DNA of 64,000 bases, taken from contig NZ_CP054570.1 of the NCBI RefSeq assembly GCF_013343115.1, forward strand, positions 1,240,001 to 1,304,000. The letters run 5' to 3'. Below are positions 18,988-27,997 of this stretch, in pieces. Each line of letters starts with the position of its first letter. The stretch's first letter is position 1. This DNA comes from Streptococcus sanguinis (GTDB taxonomy: Bacteria > Bacillota > Bacilli > Lactobacillales > Streptococcaceae). Under the pieces are notes generated by a model. The model did not search any database and was not told the DNA's origin. It saw only the letters and a program-made list of their open reading frames with translations. The translations under genes and the position numbers were made by a program.

Positions 18988-20289
18988 ATGATTGAAAAAG
19001 TATTTCGGGACCCGGTTCATAATTATGTTCATGTGGACCATCAGGTTATTTATGATTTAATCAATACTAAAGAATTTCAACGGCTGCGCCGCATCAAACA
19101 GCTGGGTACTTCCGGCTATACATTCCACGGCGGGGAGCACAGCCGTTTTTCGCATTGTCTGGGAGCTTACGAGATTGCTCGGCGCATCACCAAGATTTTC
19201 AATGAAAAATACCAATCCAACTGGGACAGCCACGAAAGCCTGCTGACCATGACAGCCGCTCTCCTGCATGACTTGGGGCACGGAGCTTATTCACACACTT
19301 TTGAGCGCCTCTTTGATACCAATCACGAGGACATTACGCGGCAAATCATCACCAGTCCTGAAACAGAGATTCATCAGGTACTGGTGCAGGTTTCACCAGA
19401 TTTTCCAGAAAAGGTAGCTAGCGTTATTAACCATACCTATCCCAATAAGCAGGTGGTCCAGCTGATTTCCAGCCAGATTGATGTGGATCGAATGGACTAT
19501 CTCTTACGAGACTCCTTTTTCACCGGAGCTTCCTATGGGCAATTTGACTTAACCAGAATTTTACGAGTGATTTGTCCAGTAGAAAACGGCATCGCCTTCA
19601 AGCGCAATGGCATGCATGCGGTGGAGGACTATGTAGTCAGCCGCTACCAAATGTATATGCAGGTCTATTTCCACCCAGCTAGCCGTGCTATGGAAGTTCT
19701 GCTGCAAAATCTGCTCAAGCGGGCCAAGTTTCTCTATCCAGCTCAGAAGGATTATTTTGCGCTGTCATCGCCCAATCTCATTCCATTCTTTGAAAACAGA
19801 GTGACCCTGCAGAATTATCTGGCCTTGGATGATGGTGTTATGAATACCTATTTCCAAGTTTGGATGACTAGTCCAGACAAGATTTTATCTGACTTGGCTC
19901 AGCGTTTTATCAACCGCAAGGTCTTTAAGTCTATCGTCTTCTCTCAGGAAAACGAAGCGCATTTGGATATCATGCGAGACCTAGTTGGACAAGTTGGTTT
20001 CGACCCTGATTACTATACTGCTATCCATCGTAATTTTGATTTGCCTTATGATTTCTACCGGCCTGACGTTGAAAAACCCCGGACTCAGATAGAAATCCTG
20101 CAAAAAGATGGCAGCTTAGCAGAACTTTCCAGTCTGTCTCCTATCGTTCATTCGCTAGCTGGAACCAGACAGGGCGATAATCGCTTCTACTTCCCCAAGG
20201 AAATGCTGGCAGAGACCGGACTTTTCAGCGAAAAAAACCAGACTTTTATGCAATATATCAAAAATGACCAATTTACCTACGGAGAATAA
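18988..20289 (+). CDS. HD-domain phosphohydrolase
   Basis: The 433-residue protein is an HD-superfamily phosphohydrolase of the SAMHD1/dGTPase-like branch (YwfO type). The metal site is HSRFSHCLG followed by LLHDLGHGAYSHTFE near residues 50-110, and QIDVDRMDYLLRDS near residue 165 supplies the final Asp. Relatives hydrolyse dNTPs, but the substrate here is untested. A TTG at 18970 would put the promoter -10 inside the coding region, so I start at the ATG at 18988. The Cof-type HAD gene follows with one base between, then murM and murN, so the four genes form one plus-strand unit. Confidence 0.9.
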   Translation: MIEKVFRDPVHNYVHVDHQVIYDLINTKEFQRLRRIKQLGTSGYTFHGGEHSRFSHCLGAYEIARRITKIFNEKYQSNWDSHESLLTMTAALLHDLGHGAYSHTFERLFDTNHEDITRQIITSPETEIHQVLVQVSPDFPEKVASVINHTYPNKQVVQLISSQIDVDRMDYLLRDSFFTGASYGQFDLTRILRVICPVENGIAFKRNGMHAVEDYVVSRYQMYMQVYFHPASRAMEVLLQNLLKRAKFLYPAQKDYFALSSPNLIPFFENRVTLQNYLALDDGVMNTYFQVWMTSPDKILSDLAQRFINRKVFKSIVFSQENEAHLDIMRDLVGQVGFDPDYYTAIHRNFDLPYDFYRPDVEKPRTQIEILQKDGSLAELSSLSPIVHSLAGTRQGDNRFYFPKEMLAETGLFSEKNQTFMQYIKNDQFTYGE

Positions 20290-20290
20290 C

Positions 20291-21100
20291 ATGTCTATTA
20301 AATTAGTTGCCGTTGATATTGACGGCACCCTTTTAAATAACCAAAAAGAAATCACTCCTGAAGTCTTCAGCGCTATTCAGGATGCCAAGGCTGCTGGTGT
20401 CAAAATCGTTATTGCAACCGGCCGTCCTATTGCAGGTGTTCAAAAGCTTCTTGAGGAGCTAGAACTTAATCAGCCAGACAACTATGTCGTTACCTTCAAC
20501 GGCGGACTGGTACAGGATACTGTTACAGGTCAAGAATTAATCAAAGAAACACTGACCTATGACGACTATCTGGATATCGAACTGCTCGGGCGAAAATTAG
20601 GTGTCCACATGCATGCCATCACCAAGGACGGCATTTATACAGCCAATCGTAACATCGGCAAGTACACTGTTTACGAGTCCAATCTGGTCAGCATGCCTAT
20701 TTTCTACCGTACACCTGAGGAAATGGCCAATAAAGAAATCGTCAAGTGCATGTTTATTGATGAGCCGGAAATTTTGGACGCGGCCATTGCTAAGCTGCCA
20801 CCGGAATTAGCTGAAAAATATACACTGGTTAAATCAGCTCCTTTCTATCTGGAAATTGTCAAAAAGACTGTCAATAAAGGGGCTGCTATCCTTCATCTGG
20901 CTGAAAAACTTGGCTTAAGCAAGGAGCAGACTATGGCTATCGGTGATGAAGAAAATGACCGCGCCATGCTGGAAGCCGTCGGCTCTCCTGTTGTCATGGA
21001 AAACGGCAAGGAAGAACTCAAGAAAATCGCCAAGTATATCACCAAATCAAACGACGAATCCGGCGTAGCACACGCTATTAGAGAGTGGGTTTTAAAATAA
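20291..21100 (+). CDS. Cof-type HAD hydrolase
   Basis: The 269-residue protein belongs to the Cof/YidA subfamily of HAD phosphatases. Motif I DIDGTLLNN has both Asp9 and Asp11, motif II is ATGRP, and the C-terminal AIGDEENDRAMLEAVG is motif IV. A large C2-type cap lies between. Relatives dephosphorylate sugar phosphates, riboflavin precursors or PLP; the substrate here is unknown. GGAG seven bases upstream supports this ATG. Its stop overlaps the murM start by one base (TAATG). Confidence 0.9.
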   Translation: MSIKLVAVDIDGTLLNNQKEITPEVFSAIQDAKAAGVKIVIATGRPIAGVQKLLEELELNQPDNYVVTFNGGLVQDTVTGQELIKETLTYDDYLDIELLGRKLGVHMHAITKDGIYTANRNIGKYTVYESNLVSMPIFYRTPEEMANKEIVKCMFIDEPEILDAAIAKLPPELAEKYTLVKSAPFYLEIVKKTVNKGAAILHLAEKLGLSKEQTMAIGDEENDRAMLEAVGSPVVMENGKEELKKIAKYITKSNDESGVAHAIREWVLK

Positions 21101-22314
21101 TGTTTAGTTACAAAATTGGAATTTCAGCTCGGGAACACGACGATTTTGTCACAGCTCATCCCCAGGCCAATCTTCTGCAGAGTTCAGCCTGGGCTCAGAT
21201 TAAGGATAACTGGGCCAATGAGCGCTTGGGCTTCTATAAAGACGACCGCTTGGTTGCTGCAGCCAGTGTCCTGATCAAGCCACTGCCCTTAGGGATGACC
21301 ATGCTTTATATTCCGCGCGGTCCCATCATGGACTATGGTGACAAGGAGCTGCTGACCTTTGTTTTGGCCTCGCTCAAGAAATTTGCCAAGGAGAAAAAAG
21401 CGCTCTTTGTCAAGTTTGACCCTAGCCTCTTTCTGGCAGAAAGCAAGATGGGTGCTGAATTGCAAGACAATACAGAGACGGTTGAGCTGATTCAACAGTT
21501 ACAGGAAGCAGGAACTGTCTGGGTCGGACGGACTGAGTCTCTGGACGAAACCATCCAGCCTCGCTTGCAGGCCAATATCCATAAAGAAGATTTCAGCGAG
21601 GATCTGCTTTCTAAGAGTACTCGGCAGGCTATTCGCACAGCCCGTAACAAAGGCATCCAAATCCAATTTGGCGGAGCAGAATTACTGGATGACTTTTCAG
21701 CCTTGATGAAAAAGACAGAAAACAGAAAAAACATCCACCTGCGTGGAAAAGACTATTACCAAAAACTCTTGGATACTTATCCTGAGCATTCCTATGTCAC
21801 CTTATCCAGCATTGATCTAAAGGCACGCTTGGAAGACTTACAAACTCAGTTGGCCAAGACACTTAAAGAATCAGAGAAATTTACCGAGAAAACCAAGCCC
21901 GGCAAGATTGAGAATAACCAGCAAGAACAGAAACGCCTCCAAGAAGAGATTGACTTTCTGCAGGACAAAATCAGCCAAGGTGCTGCTGTCGTTCCCCTGT
22001 CTGGCACACTGGTCTTAGAATATGGCAAGACCTCTGAAAATATCTATGCCGGAATGGACGAGGAGTACCGTCGTTATCAGCCAGCCATCATCACTTGGTA
22101 TGAAACAGCAAAACATGCTTTTGAGCGCGGAGCAGATTGGCAAAATATGGGCGGAATCGAAAACGATCTCAAGGGCGGTCTCTACAGCTTTAAATCCAAG
22201 TTCAATCCGACGATTGAGGAATTTGCTGGTGAGTTTAACCTGCCAACTAATCCTCTTTACCACCTCTCCAATCTAGCCTACACTCTCAGAAAGAAACTGC
22301 GCAGCAAGCATTAA
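21100..22314 (+). CDS. murM: MurM-type tRNA-dependent lipid II amino acid ligase
   Basis: MurM and MurN are FemX/FemA-family aminoacyl transferases that add a short peptide branch (Ala/Ser then Ala) from aminoacyl-tRNA to the lysine of lipid II. The 404-residue protein shows the double GNAT-like fold: QSSAWAQIKDNW near the N-terminus, PRGPIMDY, LSKSTRQAIRTARNKGI, a helical arm (residues about 240-295, rich in K, E and Q) that folds as a coiled coil, and GGLYSFKSKFNPTIEEFAGEF at the end. I call it MurM because it precedes a second family member, as in pneumococcus. The order could be confirmed only by comparison. Confidence 0.85.
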   Translation: MFSYKIGISAREHDDFVTAHPQANLLQSSAWAQIKDNWANERLGFYKDDRLVAAASVLIKPLPLGMTMLYIPRGPIMDYGDKELLTFVLASLKKFAKEKKALFVKFDPSLFLAESKMGAELQDNTETVELIQQLQEAGTVWVGRTESLDETIQPRLQANIHKEDFSEDLLSKSTRQAIRTARNKGIQIQFGGAELLDDFSALMKKTENRKNIHLRGKDYYQKLLDTYPEHSYVTLSSIDLKARLEDLQTQLAKTLKESEKFTEKTKPGKIENNQQEQKRLQEEIDFLQDKISQGAAVVPLSGTLVLEYGKTSENIYAGMDEEYRRYQPAIITWYETAKHAFERGADWQNMGGIENDLKGGLYSFKSKFNPTIEEFAGEFNLPTNPLYHLSNLAYTLRKKLRSKH

Positions 22315-22328
22315 CAGAAAGGAAGCCT

Positions 22329-23564
22329 ATGACCTTTAAACTTCTCAGCCAAGAAGAATTCATCCAGCATACCTCAGCTAGCTCCCAACGCTCTTTTATG
22401 CAGACCGTGGAAATGGCAGAGTTGCTGAGCAAGCGGGGCTTCAGTAGCCAGTATATCGGCTACACTGACCCGCAGGGACAGGTAGTGGTGTCTGCTGTCC
22501 TCTACAGTATGCCGATGACTGGCGGCCTCCATATGGAAATCAACTGCGGCCCTGTCTCTACCGATGCTCAATACTTGACTCCCTTCTATCAAGCTTTGCA
22601 GGCTTACGCTAAAAAAGAAGGCGCCTTGGAGCTGATCATCAAGCCCTACGAGACTTATCAGACCTTTGACAGCAATGGCCAGCCCACATCTGATGAAAAG
22701 GTCGATCTTATCCAGCAACTGACTGATTTGGGCTTTGACTTTGACGGCCTACAGACAGGCTATCCAGGCGGGGAGCCTGATTGGCATTATGTCAAAGATT
22801 TAGCTGGTCTGACGGAGAAAGACCTGCTCAAGTCCTTCAGTAAAAACGGCAAGGCGACCGTCAAAAAGGCGAATACCTTTGGTATCAAACTAAAAAGGCT
22901 GGAACGCGACCAGCTCAATCTTTTCAAAGACATTACCTCTGCCACTTCTGATCGGCGTGAATACGATGACAAGCCACTGGACTATTACCAAGATTTTTAT
23001 GACAGCTTTGGTCAACAGGCGGACTTTATGACAGCCAGTCTCAACTTCAAGGACTATCTTCAGAACTTACAAAAAGACCAAGAGAAACTGGGCCAGAAAA
23101 TTCAGAAACTGCAGGCGGACTTGGAAAACAATCCTCAATCTGAAAAGAAGCAAAATCAGCTGCGAGAACTTTCCAGCCAGTTTGACAGCTTTGAAACCCG
23201 CAAAGCTGAAGCCCAAGAACTGATTGACAAGTACGGCGACCAAGACCAGATCCTGGCTGCCAGCCTCTTTATCTACACCCCTCAGGAAGCAACCTACCTC
23301 TTCAGCGGCTCCTATCCTGAGTTTAATAAATTCTACGCCCCAGCCCTGCTGCAGGAATACGTTATGACCGAAAGTATCAAGAGAGGCATTCCATTTTATA
23401 ATTTCCTCGGTATTATGGGAATTTTCGATGGTTCTGACGGTGTTCTGCGCTTCAAACAGAACTTCAACGGCTTCATCGTCCGAAAAATGGGGACTTTCCG
23501 TTATTATCCTAACCCTCTCAAATTTAAGCTACTTCAGCTCATAAAGAAAATTCTAAGACGTTAA
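22329..23564 (+). CDS. murN: MurN-type tRNA-dependent lipid II amino acid ligase
   Basis: The 411-residue FemX-family protein is a paralogue of the gene 14 nt upstream, with the same domain order: QTVEMAELLSKRGFSSQYIGY, INCGPVSTD, KSFSKNGKATVKKANTFGI, a long coiled-coil arm (residues about 240-310) and LLQEYVMTESIKRGIPFYNFLGI. It would add the second residue of the cross-bridge. The ribosome binding site is AGAAAGGAAG. The gene is followed directly by a hairpin-rich repeat whose last hairpin is a plus-strand terminator. The C-terminus is basic (LIKKILRR). Confidence 0.85.
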   Translation: MTFKLLSQEEFIQHTSASSQRSFMQTVEMAELLSKRGFSSQYIGYTDPQGQVVVSAVLYSMPMTGGLHMEINCGPVSTDAQYLTPFYQALQAYAKKEGALELIIKPYETYQTFDSNGQPTSDEKVDLIQQLTDLGFDFDGLQTGYPGGEPDWHYVKDLAGLTEKDLLKSFSKNGKATVKKANTFGIKLKRLERDQLNLFKDITSATSDRREYDDKPLDYYQDFYDSFGQQADFMTASLNFKDYLQNLQKDQEKLGQKIQKLQADLENNPQSEKKQNQLRELSSQFDSFETRKAEAQELIDKYGDQDQILAASLFIYTPQEATYLFSGSYPEFNKFYAPALLQEYVMTESIKRGIPFYNFLGIMGIFDGSDGVLRFKQNFNGFIVRKMGTFRYYPNPLKFKLLQLIKKILRR

Positions 23565-23565
23565 A

Positions 23566-23745
23566 AGAGAGTGGGACAGAAATCGGTAATTCGTTAGAAT
23601 TCGATTTCGTCGTCCCACCTCCGCACAGTTGAGTAGGGCTGTAAAAGCTGATGAAATCAGCGTAGTAGAGCCCACTAAACCACTGCGTCTTGCTTGACAA
23701 TCCAAAGACAATTGAGAGGCTAGGACTTTTGTCCCAGCCTCTTTT
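23566..23745 (+). repeat. Three-hairpin intergenic repeat element with terminator
   Basis: This 180-base element fills the gap between murN and the lysin gene. Hairpin 1 (23571-23618) is GTGGGAC/GTCCCAC with a nested AATCG-AATTC/GAATT-CGATT stem. Hairpin 2 is GGGCT/AGCCC with nested GCTGAT/ATCAGC. Hairpin 3 (about 23717-23740) is AGGCTAGGAC-TTTT-GTCCCAGCCT, followed by CTTTT, a terminator for murN. The outer ends AGAG..GTGGGAC and GTCCCAGCCTCT are also complementary. Similar GTGGGACAGAAATCG elements occur between genes in oral streptococci as I remember them, so it is probably a dispersed repeat, but only one full copy is in this window. Confidence 0.65.
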
Positions 23746-23751
23746 GTATGT

Positions 23752-26700
23752 TTATTTATAACGAGGTGTCGCAAAACCACGGATATTTCCATGACCGATG
23801 CGGTAAGTATTGCGTTTAACTACGTTATTGCTGTTGCCTTCAATCGTGTGAATGATGCCATTTTCTACTTTTTCGACAATACCGATATGATCAGCCCAGC
23901 CATCATTTTGCTGGGTATCTTTGTCCCAGTTAAAGGTGATAATATCGCCTGCGCTAGGAGTCGAATTGCCATCTTCATTCCAGATACCTAGTCTTTGGAA
24001 AATATGAATATGACGCTCTACGCCACACTCGCGGCCGATAAGATCGCTCAAGCCCTCTCTTTGGAAAATAACTGTAGTAAAAATGTCGCACCAGTCATCC
24101 GTGTTCTTCACAGCATAGCCAACTGGCAGCGGTCTGACACTGTTATAATCGTTGACCAAGCGCTGATGCTCAGCACTGCCTCCCCTGACACCTACCATAG
24201 CAGCTGCCGCTGCAAGAACACGGTCTCGCTGACTAGCTGCCTGAGGACGGTTTACAGAGATAGAGGTCTTTTCTCCACCAGCTCCCTGCAGCTGATTTTG
24301 ATTATTTAAGTAATACAAGTGAACATTGTACTCACCTGCATTATTCTTATGGTCACGCGCATATACATGCTTACGATAAGTACCGTCAGCCTGACGATCC
24401 GCTGTGTACCATTGGACATCATCTTGGCCATTCGCTTCTGACCAAGTCGGCAGGTAAACTGTCTTGAGACCTTCTGGTGCCACAATGCCTGATACTACAA
24501 TATCAAAATCTCCAGTGTCACTATTCTTATTTTGAATACTGATTTTACCCTGTGGCTTACTGATTGACACATTGGTCTTGATGCCACCTGCTCCTGCTAG
24601 CTTGCCATCATTTTGGACATAGTAGAGATGTACATTATATTCGCCCTGAACGTTGTTATGGTCGCTCGCACGAACTCGCTTCTTATAGGTACCATCCGGC
24701 TGACGTTCTGCGTTGTACCACTTGATATCATCCTGACCATTGGCCTCTGACCAAGTTGGCAGGGAAACAGTCTTGAGACCGCCTGGAGATACAATATCTG
24801 AAACCACAATATCAAAATCGCCAGTTTCGCTGTTACGATTTTGGATACTGATTTTGCCCTGTGGTTTAACTGCTGACACATTGGTTGTAGTACCACCAAC
24901 ACCGACTAACTGCCCGTCGTTACGGACATAGTAAAGATGGATATGATACTTACCAACTGAGTCTTTATGTTTACTAGATTCAACAGTAACTTTATAGGTA
25001 CCATTAGCCTGCTGAGTAGCTGTATACCAAATAATATCATCTTGACCGTTAGCTTCAGACCAAACCGGAACACTGACAGCAGACACTTCATAAGGGGCAG
25101 AAACGTTTGAAATCACAACATCAAAACTGCCGTTGACATTATTCTTATTTTGAATACTGATGTTGCCCTTCGGCTTGCCTAGAGAAACATTAGTCTTGAT
25201 GCCGCCAGCACCAACCAGCTTGCCATCATTTTGCACATAGTAGAGATGAATATTGTACTCGCCCTCAACATCTTTGTGATCACTCACACGGACTCGCTTA
25301 CGATAGGTACCATCCGGCTGACGTTCTGCGTTGTACCACTTGATATCATCTTGACCATTGACCTCTGACCAGGTTGGCAAGGAAACATTCTTAAGACCGC
25401 CTGGCGATACGATATCTGAAACTACAATATCAAAATCGCCAGTTTCGCTGTTGCGATTCTGGATGCTGATTTTACCTTGCGGCTTACTGATAGAAACATT
25501 GGTCTTGATGCCGCCTGCTCCTACCAACTTGCCATCATTTTGCACATAGTAAAGATGCACATTATATTCGCCTTGGACATTGTTATGGTCGCTCAGGCGA
25601 ACTCGTTTCCGATAAGTGCCATCAGCCTGACGCTCTGCGTCATACCACTTGATATCATCTTGGCCGTTGGCTTCAGACCAAGTCGGCAATGATACGCTCT
25701 TGAGACCGCCTGGAGAGACAATACCCGAAACCACGATATCAAAATCGCCAGTTTCGCTGTTTCGATTCTGAATGCTGATTTTGCCTTGGACTTTTGGTCT
25801 CTCAATGGAAATAGTCGTTTTAGTGCCGCCCACACCGACCAAGTTGCCGTCATTCTGCACATAGTAAAGGTGCACATTGTACTCGCCCTCAACATTATTG
25901 TGATCACTCAGACGGACATGCTTACGATAAGTGCCATCAGCTTGACGCTCAGCGTTGTACCATTTAACATCATCTTGACCATTCACAGTAGACCAAGTTG
26001 GCAGAGAAACGCTCTTCAGACCGCCCGGAGATGAAATACCTGAAACCACGATATCAAAATCGCCAGTTTCTTTGTTTCGATTTTGAATACTGATGGTGCC
26101 CTTAGGTTTGCCAAGAGAAACGGTCGTTTTAGTGCCGCTTACACCGACCAAGCGGCCGTCATTTTGGACATAGTAGAGATGAACATTGTACTCGCCCTGC
26201 ACATGATTGTGATCGCTTATGCTTACCCGCTTACGATAGGTGCCGTCGGCCTGACGTTCAGCAGTATACCACTTGATATCATCTTGGCCGTTGGCCTCTG
26301 ACCAAGTCGGCAGAGAGACAGTCTTAAGACCACCAGGGGATGAGATACCTGAAACCACAATATCGAAATCACCAGTTTCGCTGTTACGATTCTGAATGCT
26401 GATTTTGCCCTGTGGCTTGATGACAGATACATTAGTTGTAGTACCGCCAACACCGACTAATTGACCGTCGTTGCGGACATAATAGAGATGGACATTGTAC
26501 TTGCCAACTGAATCTTTATGTCTGCTAGACTCAACAGAAACTTTATAAGTACCATTGGCCTGCTGAGTAGCTGTGTACCAGATAATATCGTCTTGACCAT
26601 TAGCTTCAGACCATACTGGAACACTAACAACAGACACTCCATAAGGAGCAGAAACGTTTGAAATCACAACATCAAAGCTGCCGTTGACATTATTCTTATT

Positions 26701-27933
26701 CTGAATACTGATGTTACCTTTTAAAGGCTGCTTAGCAAGAGCAGACTGCTGGGTAAATCTCCCAGTGTAATCAACGCTATGGTCAAATACATGCTTGCCA
26801 GCTAACAGCTGAGCCTGAGCTGTAAACTGCCATGCTCCAGCGCCACTATTGTATTTGAGAGATTTAGCTCCATCAAGATTTAAATTAGAAGACGGATACT
26901 GGGCAACCCAGAAGTTGCTATAGCCAAATTGCGATGTACTAACCGGTCCCTTGCTGCGAAGATTATTTTGATCCAGCCAGCTAGCACTGGTATAGTACAT
27001 CAGGTTAGAATAACCCAGTCTGCGCATCTCATCCGCCCAAGCCTGGGTATGCTGGTTAATCCCATTTTGCATTTTAGGATCTTCCATGTCATTGACCATG
27101 ACTGTGTTTTTAGGCAGACCTAGTCTATTAGCAAAGGCTGCATAATAACGAGCTTCAGCTCTCGCTTCTTCATCACTGGTATAGTGCGAGAAGGCATAGG
27201 TCGATACTTGTAAACCAGCCCCCTGCGCATTTCTCACCTGAGACTCGGCAAATGGATTGGTGTAATGGGTTCCTTCAGTTAGTTTGACAACGACACCGCC
27301 AACCCCTTGCTGGGCTAATTTACGATAGTCGTCTACGCTGATATGGCCATTGTGGCTGCTGACATCTACAAAGGAAGTACCTTTAATCTCTGCTTGGGAA
27401 TTCCCGCGGGCTGCCTGAGCCTTTGACCCAGCATTATAAAATACAGTTTTTCCAGCATTACTAGCTTTTGGTGCTGATGCTACTGCAGGACTGGCCTTTG
27501 GCTCTGAGGTAGTAGCAGAATCTGCAACAGAAGATCTTGCTTTTGCTGACTGATCAGCTGCAGTTTCATTCTGATTAGAAGCATTTGCATCTGACTGAGT
27601 TTGCCCTTCTGGCTTAGCAGGGGCTGTTTGTACCTCTGCAGTTGCTGATTGAGCTGCTCCTCCAGACTCAACAACTGTTCCTACAGCATTCGTTACTTGC
27701 TCCTCTTGCTTAACTGCTTGAACTGACTGTTCTGCAGATGATACTGCTACAGTCGGCTGATTAGACGTTTGTGATGCAGCCGCATTCACTATCTGATTCT
27801 GGGAACTAACAGACCTTTCTGTTTTTAAAACTTCTGACTCAGCGATCGTATGTTCCTCGGCTTTTGCAACATTGGCAGTCGCTGCCAACAAAATAGCCGT
27901 ACTCGCTAAATAAACCAATTCTTTCGATTTCAA
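23752..27933 (-). CDS. Secreted peptidoglycan hydrolase: GH25 muramidase, eight Bsp repeats, CHAP amidase
   Basis: The 1393-residue precursor starts with a signal peptide ending AKA-EE near residue 25, then an Ala/Ser/Gln/Thr-rich linker to about residue 183. A GH25 lysozyme domain follows (about 185-395: SFVDVSSHNG, KLTEGTHY, NDMEDP). Residues 406-1231 are eight Bsp-type repeats of 102-105 residues, and 1240-1393 is a CHAP domain with Cys1282 (DDWCDIF) and His1349 (ADHIGIV). There is no LPXTG or membrane anchor, so the repeats probably bind the wall. Related Bsp/CHAP lysins act in fratricide or daughter-cell separation. The start is a TTG with GGAGAG upstream. It follows tpiA by 64 nt with a terminator between. 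Confidence 0.92.
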   Translation of the reverse strand: MKSKELVYLASTAILLAATANVAKAEEHTIAESEVLKTERSVSSQNQIVNAAASQTSNQPTVAVSSAEQSVQAVKQEEQVTNAVGTVVESGGAAQSATAEVQTAPAKPEGQTQSDANASNQNETAADQSAKARSSVADSATTSEPKASPAVASAPKASNAGKTVFYNAGSKAQAARGNSQAEIKGTSFVDVSSHNGHISVDDYRKLAQQGVGGVVVKLTEGTHYTNPFAESQVRNAQGAGLQVSTYAFSHYTSDEEARAEARYYAAFANRLGLPKNTVMVNDMEDPKMQNGINQHTQAWADEMRRLGYSNLMYYTSASWLDQNNLRSKGPVSTSQFGYSNFWVAQYPSSNLNLDGAKSLKYNSGAGAWQFTAQAQLLAGKHVFDHSVDYTGRFTQQSALAKQPLKGNISIQNKNNVNGSFDVVISNVSAPYGVSVVSVPVWSEANGQDDIIWYTATQQANGTYKVSVESSRHKDSVGKYNVHLYYVRNDGQLVGVGGTTTNVSVIKPQGKISIQNRNSETGDFDIVVSGISSPGGLKTVSLPTWSEANGQDDIKWYTAERQADGTYRKRVSISDHNHVQGEYNVHLYYVQNDGRLVGVSGTKTTVSLGKPKGTISIQNRNKETGDFDIVVSGISSPGGLKSVSLPTWSTVNGQDDVKWYNAERQADGTYRKHVRLSDHNNVEGEYNVHLYYVQNDGNLVGVGGTKTTISIERPKVQGKISIQNRNSETGDFDIVVSGIVSPGGLKSVSLPTWSEANGQDDIKWYDAERQADGTYRKRVRLSDHNNVQGEYNVHLYYVQNDGKLVGAGGIKTNVSISKPQGKISIQNRNSETGDFDIVVSDIVSPGGLKNVSLPTWSEVNGQDDIKWYNAERQPDGTYRKRVRVSDHKDVEGEYNIHLYYVQNDGKLVGAGGIKTNVSLGKPKGNISIQNKNNVNGSFDVVISNVSAPYEVSAVSVPVWSEANGQDDIIWYTATQQANGTYKVTVESSKHKDSVGKYHIHLYYVRNDGQLVGVGGTTTNVSAVKPQGKISIQNRNSETGDFDIVVSDIVSPGGLKTVSLPTWSEANGQDDIKWYNAERQPDGTYKKRVRASDHNNVQGEYNVHLYYVQNDGKLAGAGGIKTNVSISKPQGKISIQNKNSDTGDFDIVVSGIVAPEGLKTVYLPTWSEANGQDDVQWYTADRQADGTYRKHVYARDHKNNAGEYNVHLYYLNNQNQLQGAGGEKTSISVNRPQAASQRDRVLAAAAAMVGVRGGSAEHQRLVNDYNSVRPLPVGYAVKNTDDWCDIFTTVIFQREGLSDLIGRECGVERHIHIFQRLGIWNEDGNSTPSAGDIITFNWDKDTQQNDGWADHIGIVEKVENGIIHTIEGNSNNVVKRNTYRIGHGNIRGFATPRYK
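24237..26718 (-). repeat. Eight tandem Bsp repeats inside the lysin gene
   Basis: Eight units of about 308-315 bases encode GxISIQN(K/R)N...LPTWSEANGQDD...NVHLYYVQNDG. Two types can be told apart. Units 1 and 6 carry NNVNGSFDVVISNVSAPY and VPVWSEANGQDDIIWY; units 2, 3, 4, 5 and 7 carry ETGDFDIVVS and LPTWS; unit 8 is a diverged form of the second type. The order A-B-B-B-B-A-B-B suggests block duplication within the gene. Confidence 0.9.
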
Positions 27934-27951
27934 CTTTTCTCTCCAACTTTT

Positions 27952-27981
27952 AAAAAACTTGTCACCTTTGGGAGGACAAGT
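27952..27981 (-). terminator. Terminator after tpiA, immediately before the lysin
   Basis: On the minus strand ACTTGTC (27975-27981) and GACAAGT (27957-27963) pair around an 11-nt loop, followed by TTTTTT. The lysin ribosome binding site (27941-27946) begins only a few bases further on. Confidence 0.8.
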
Positions 27982-27997
27982 CTTTTTTCAACATTTT

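Noticed and set aside
24237..26718. Regular repeats of about 310 bases, considered as a non-coding array.
   Set aside because: All units stay in one open frame and encode Bsp domains; there are no spacers as in CRISPR.
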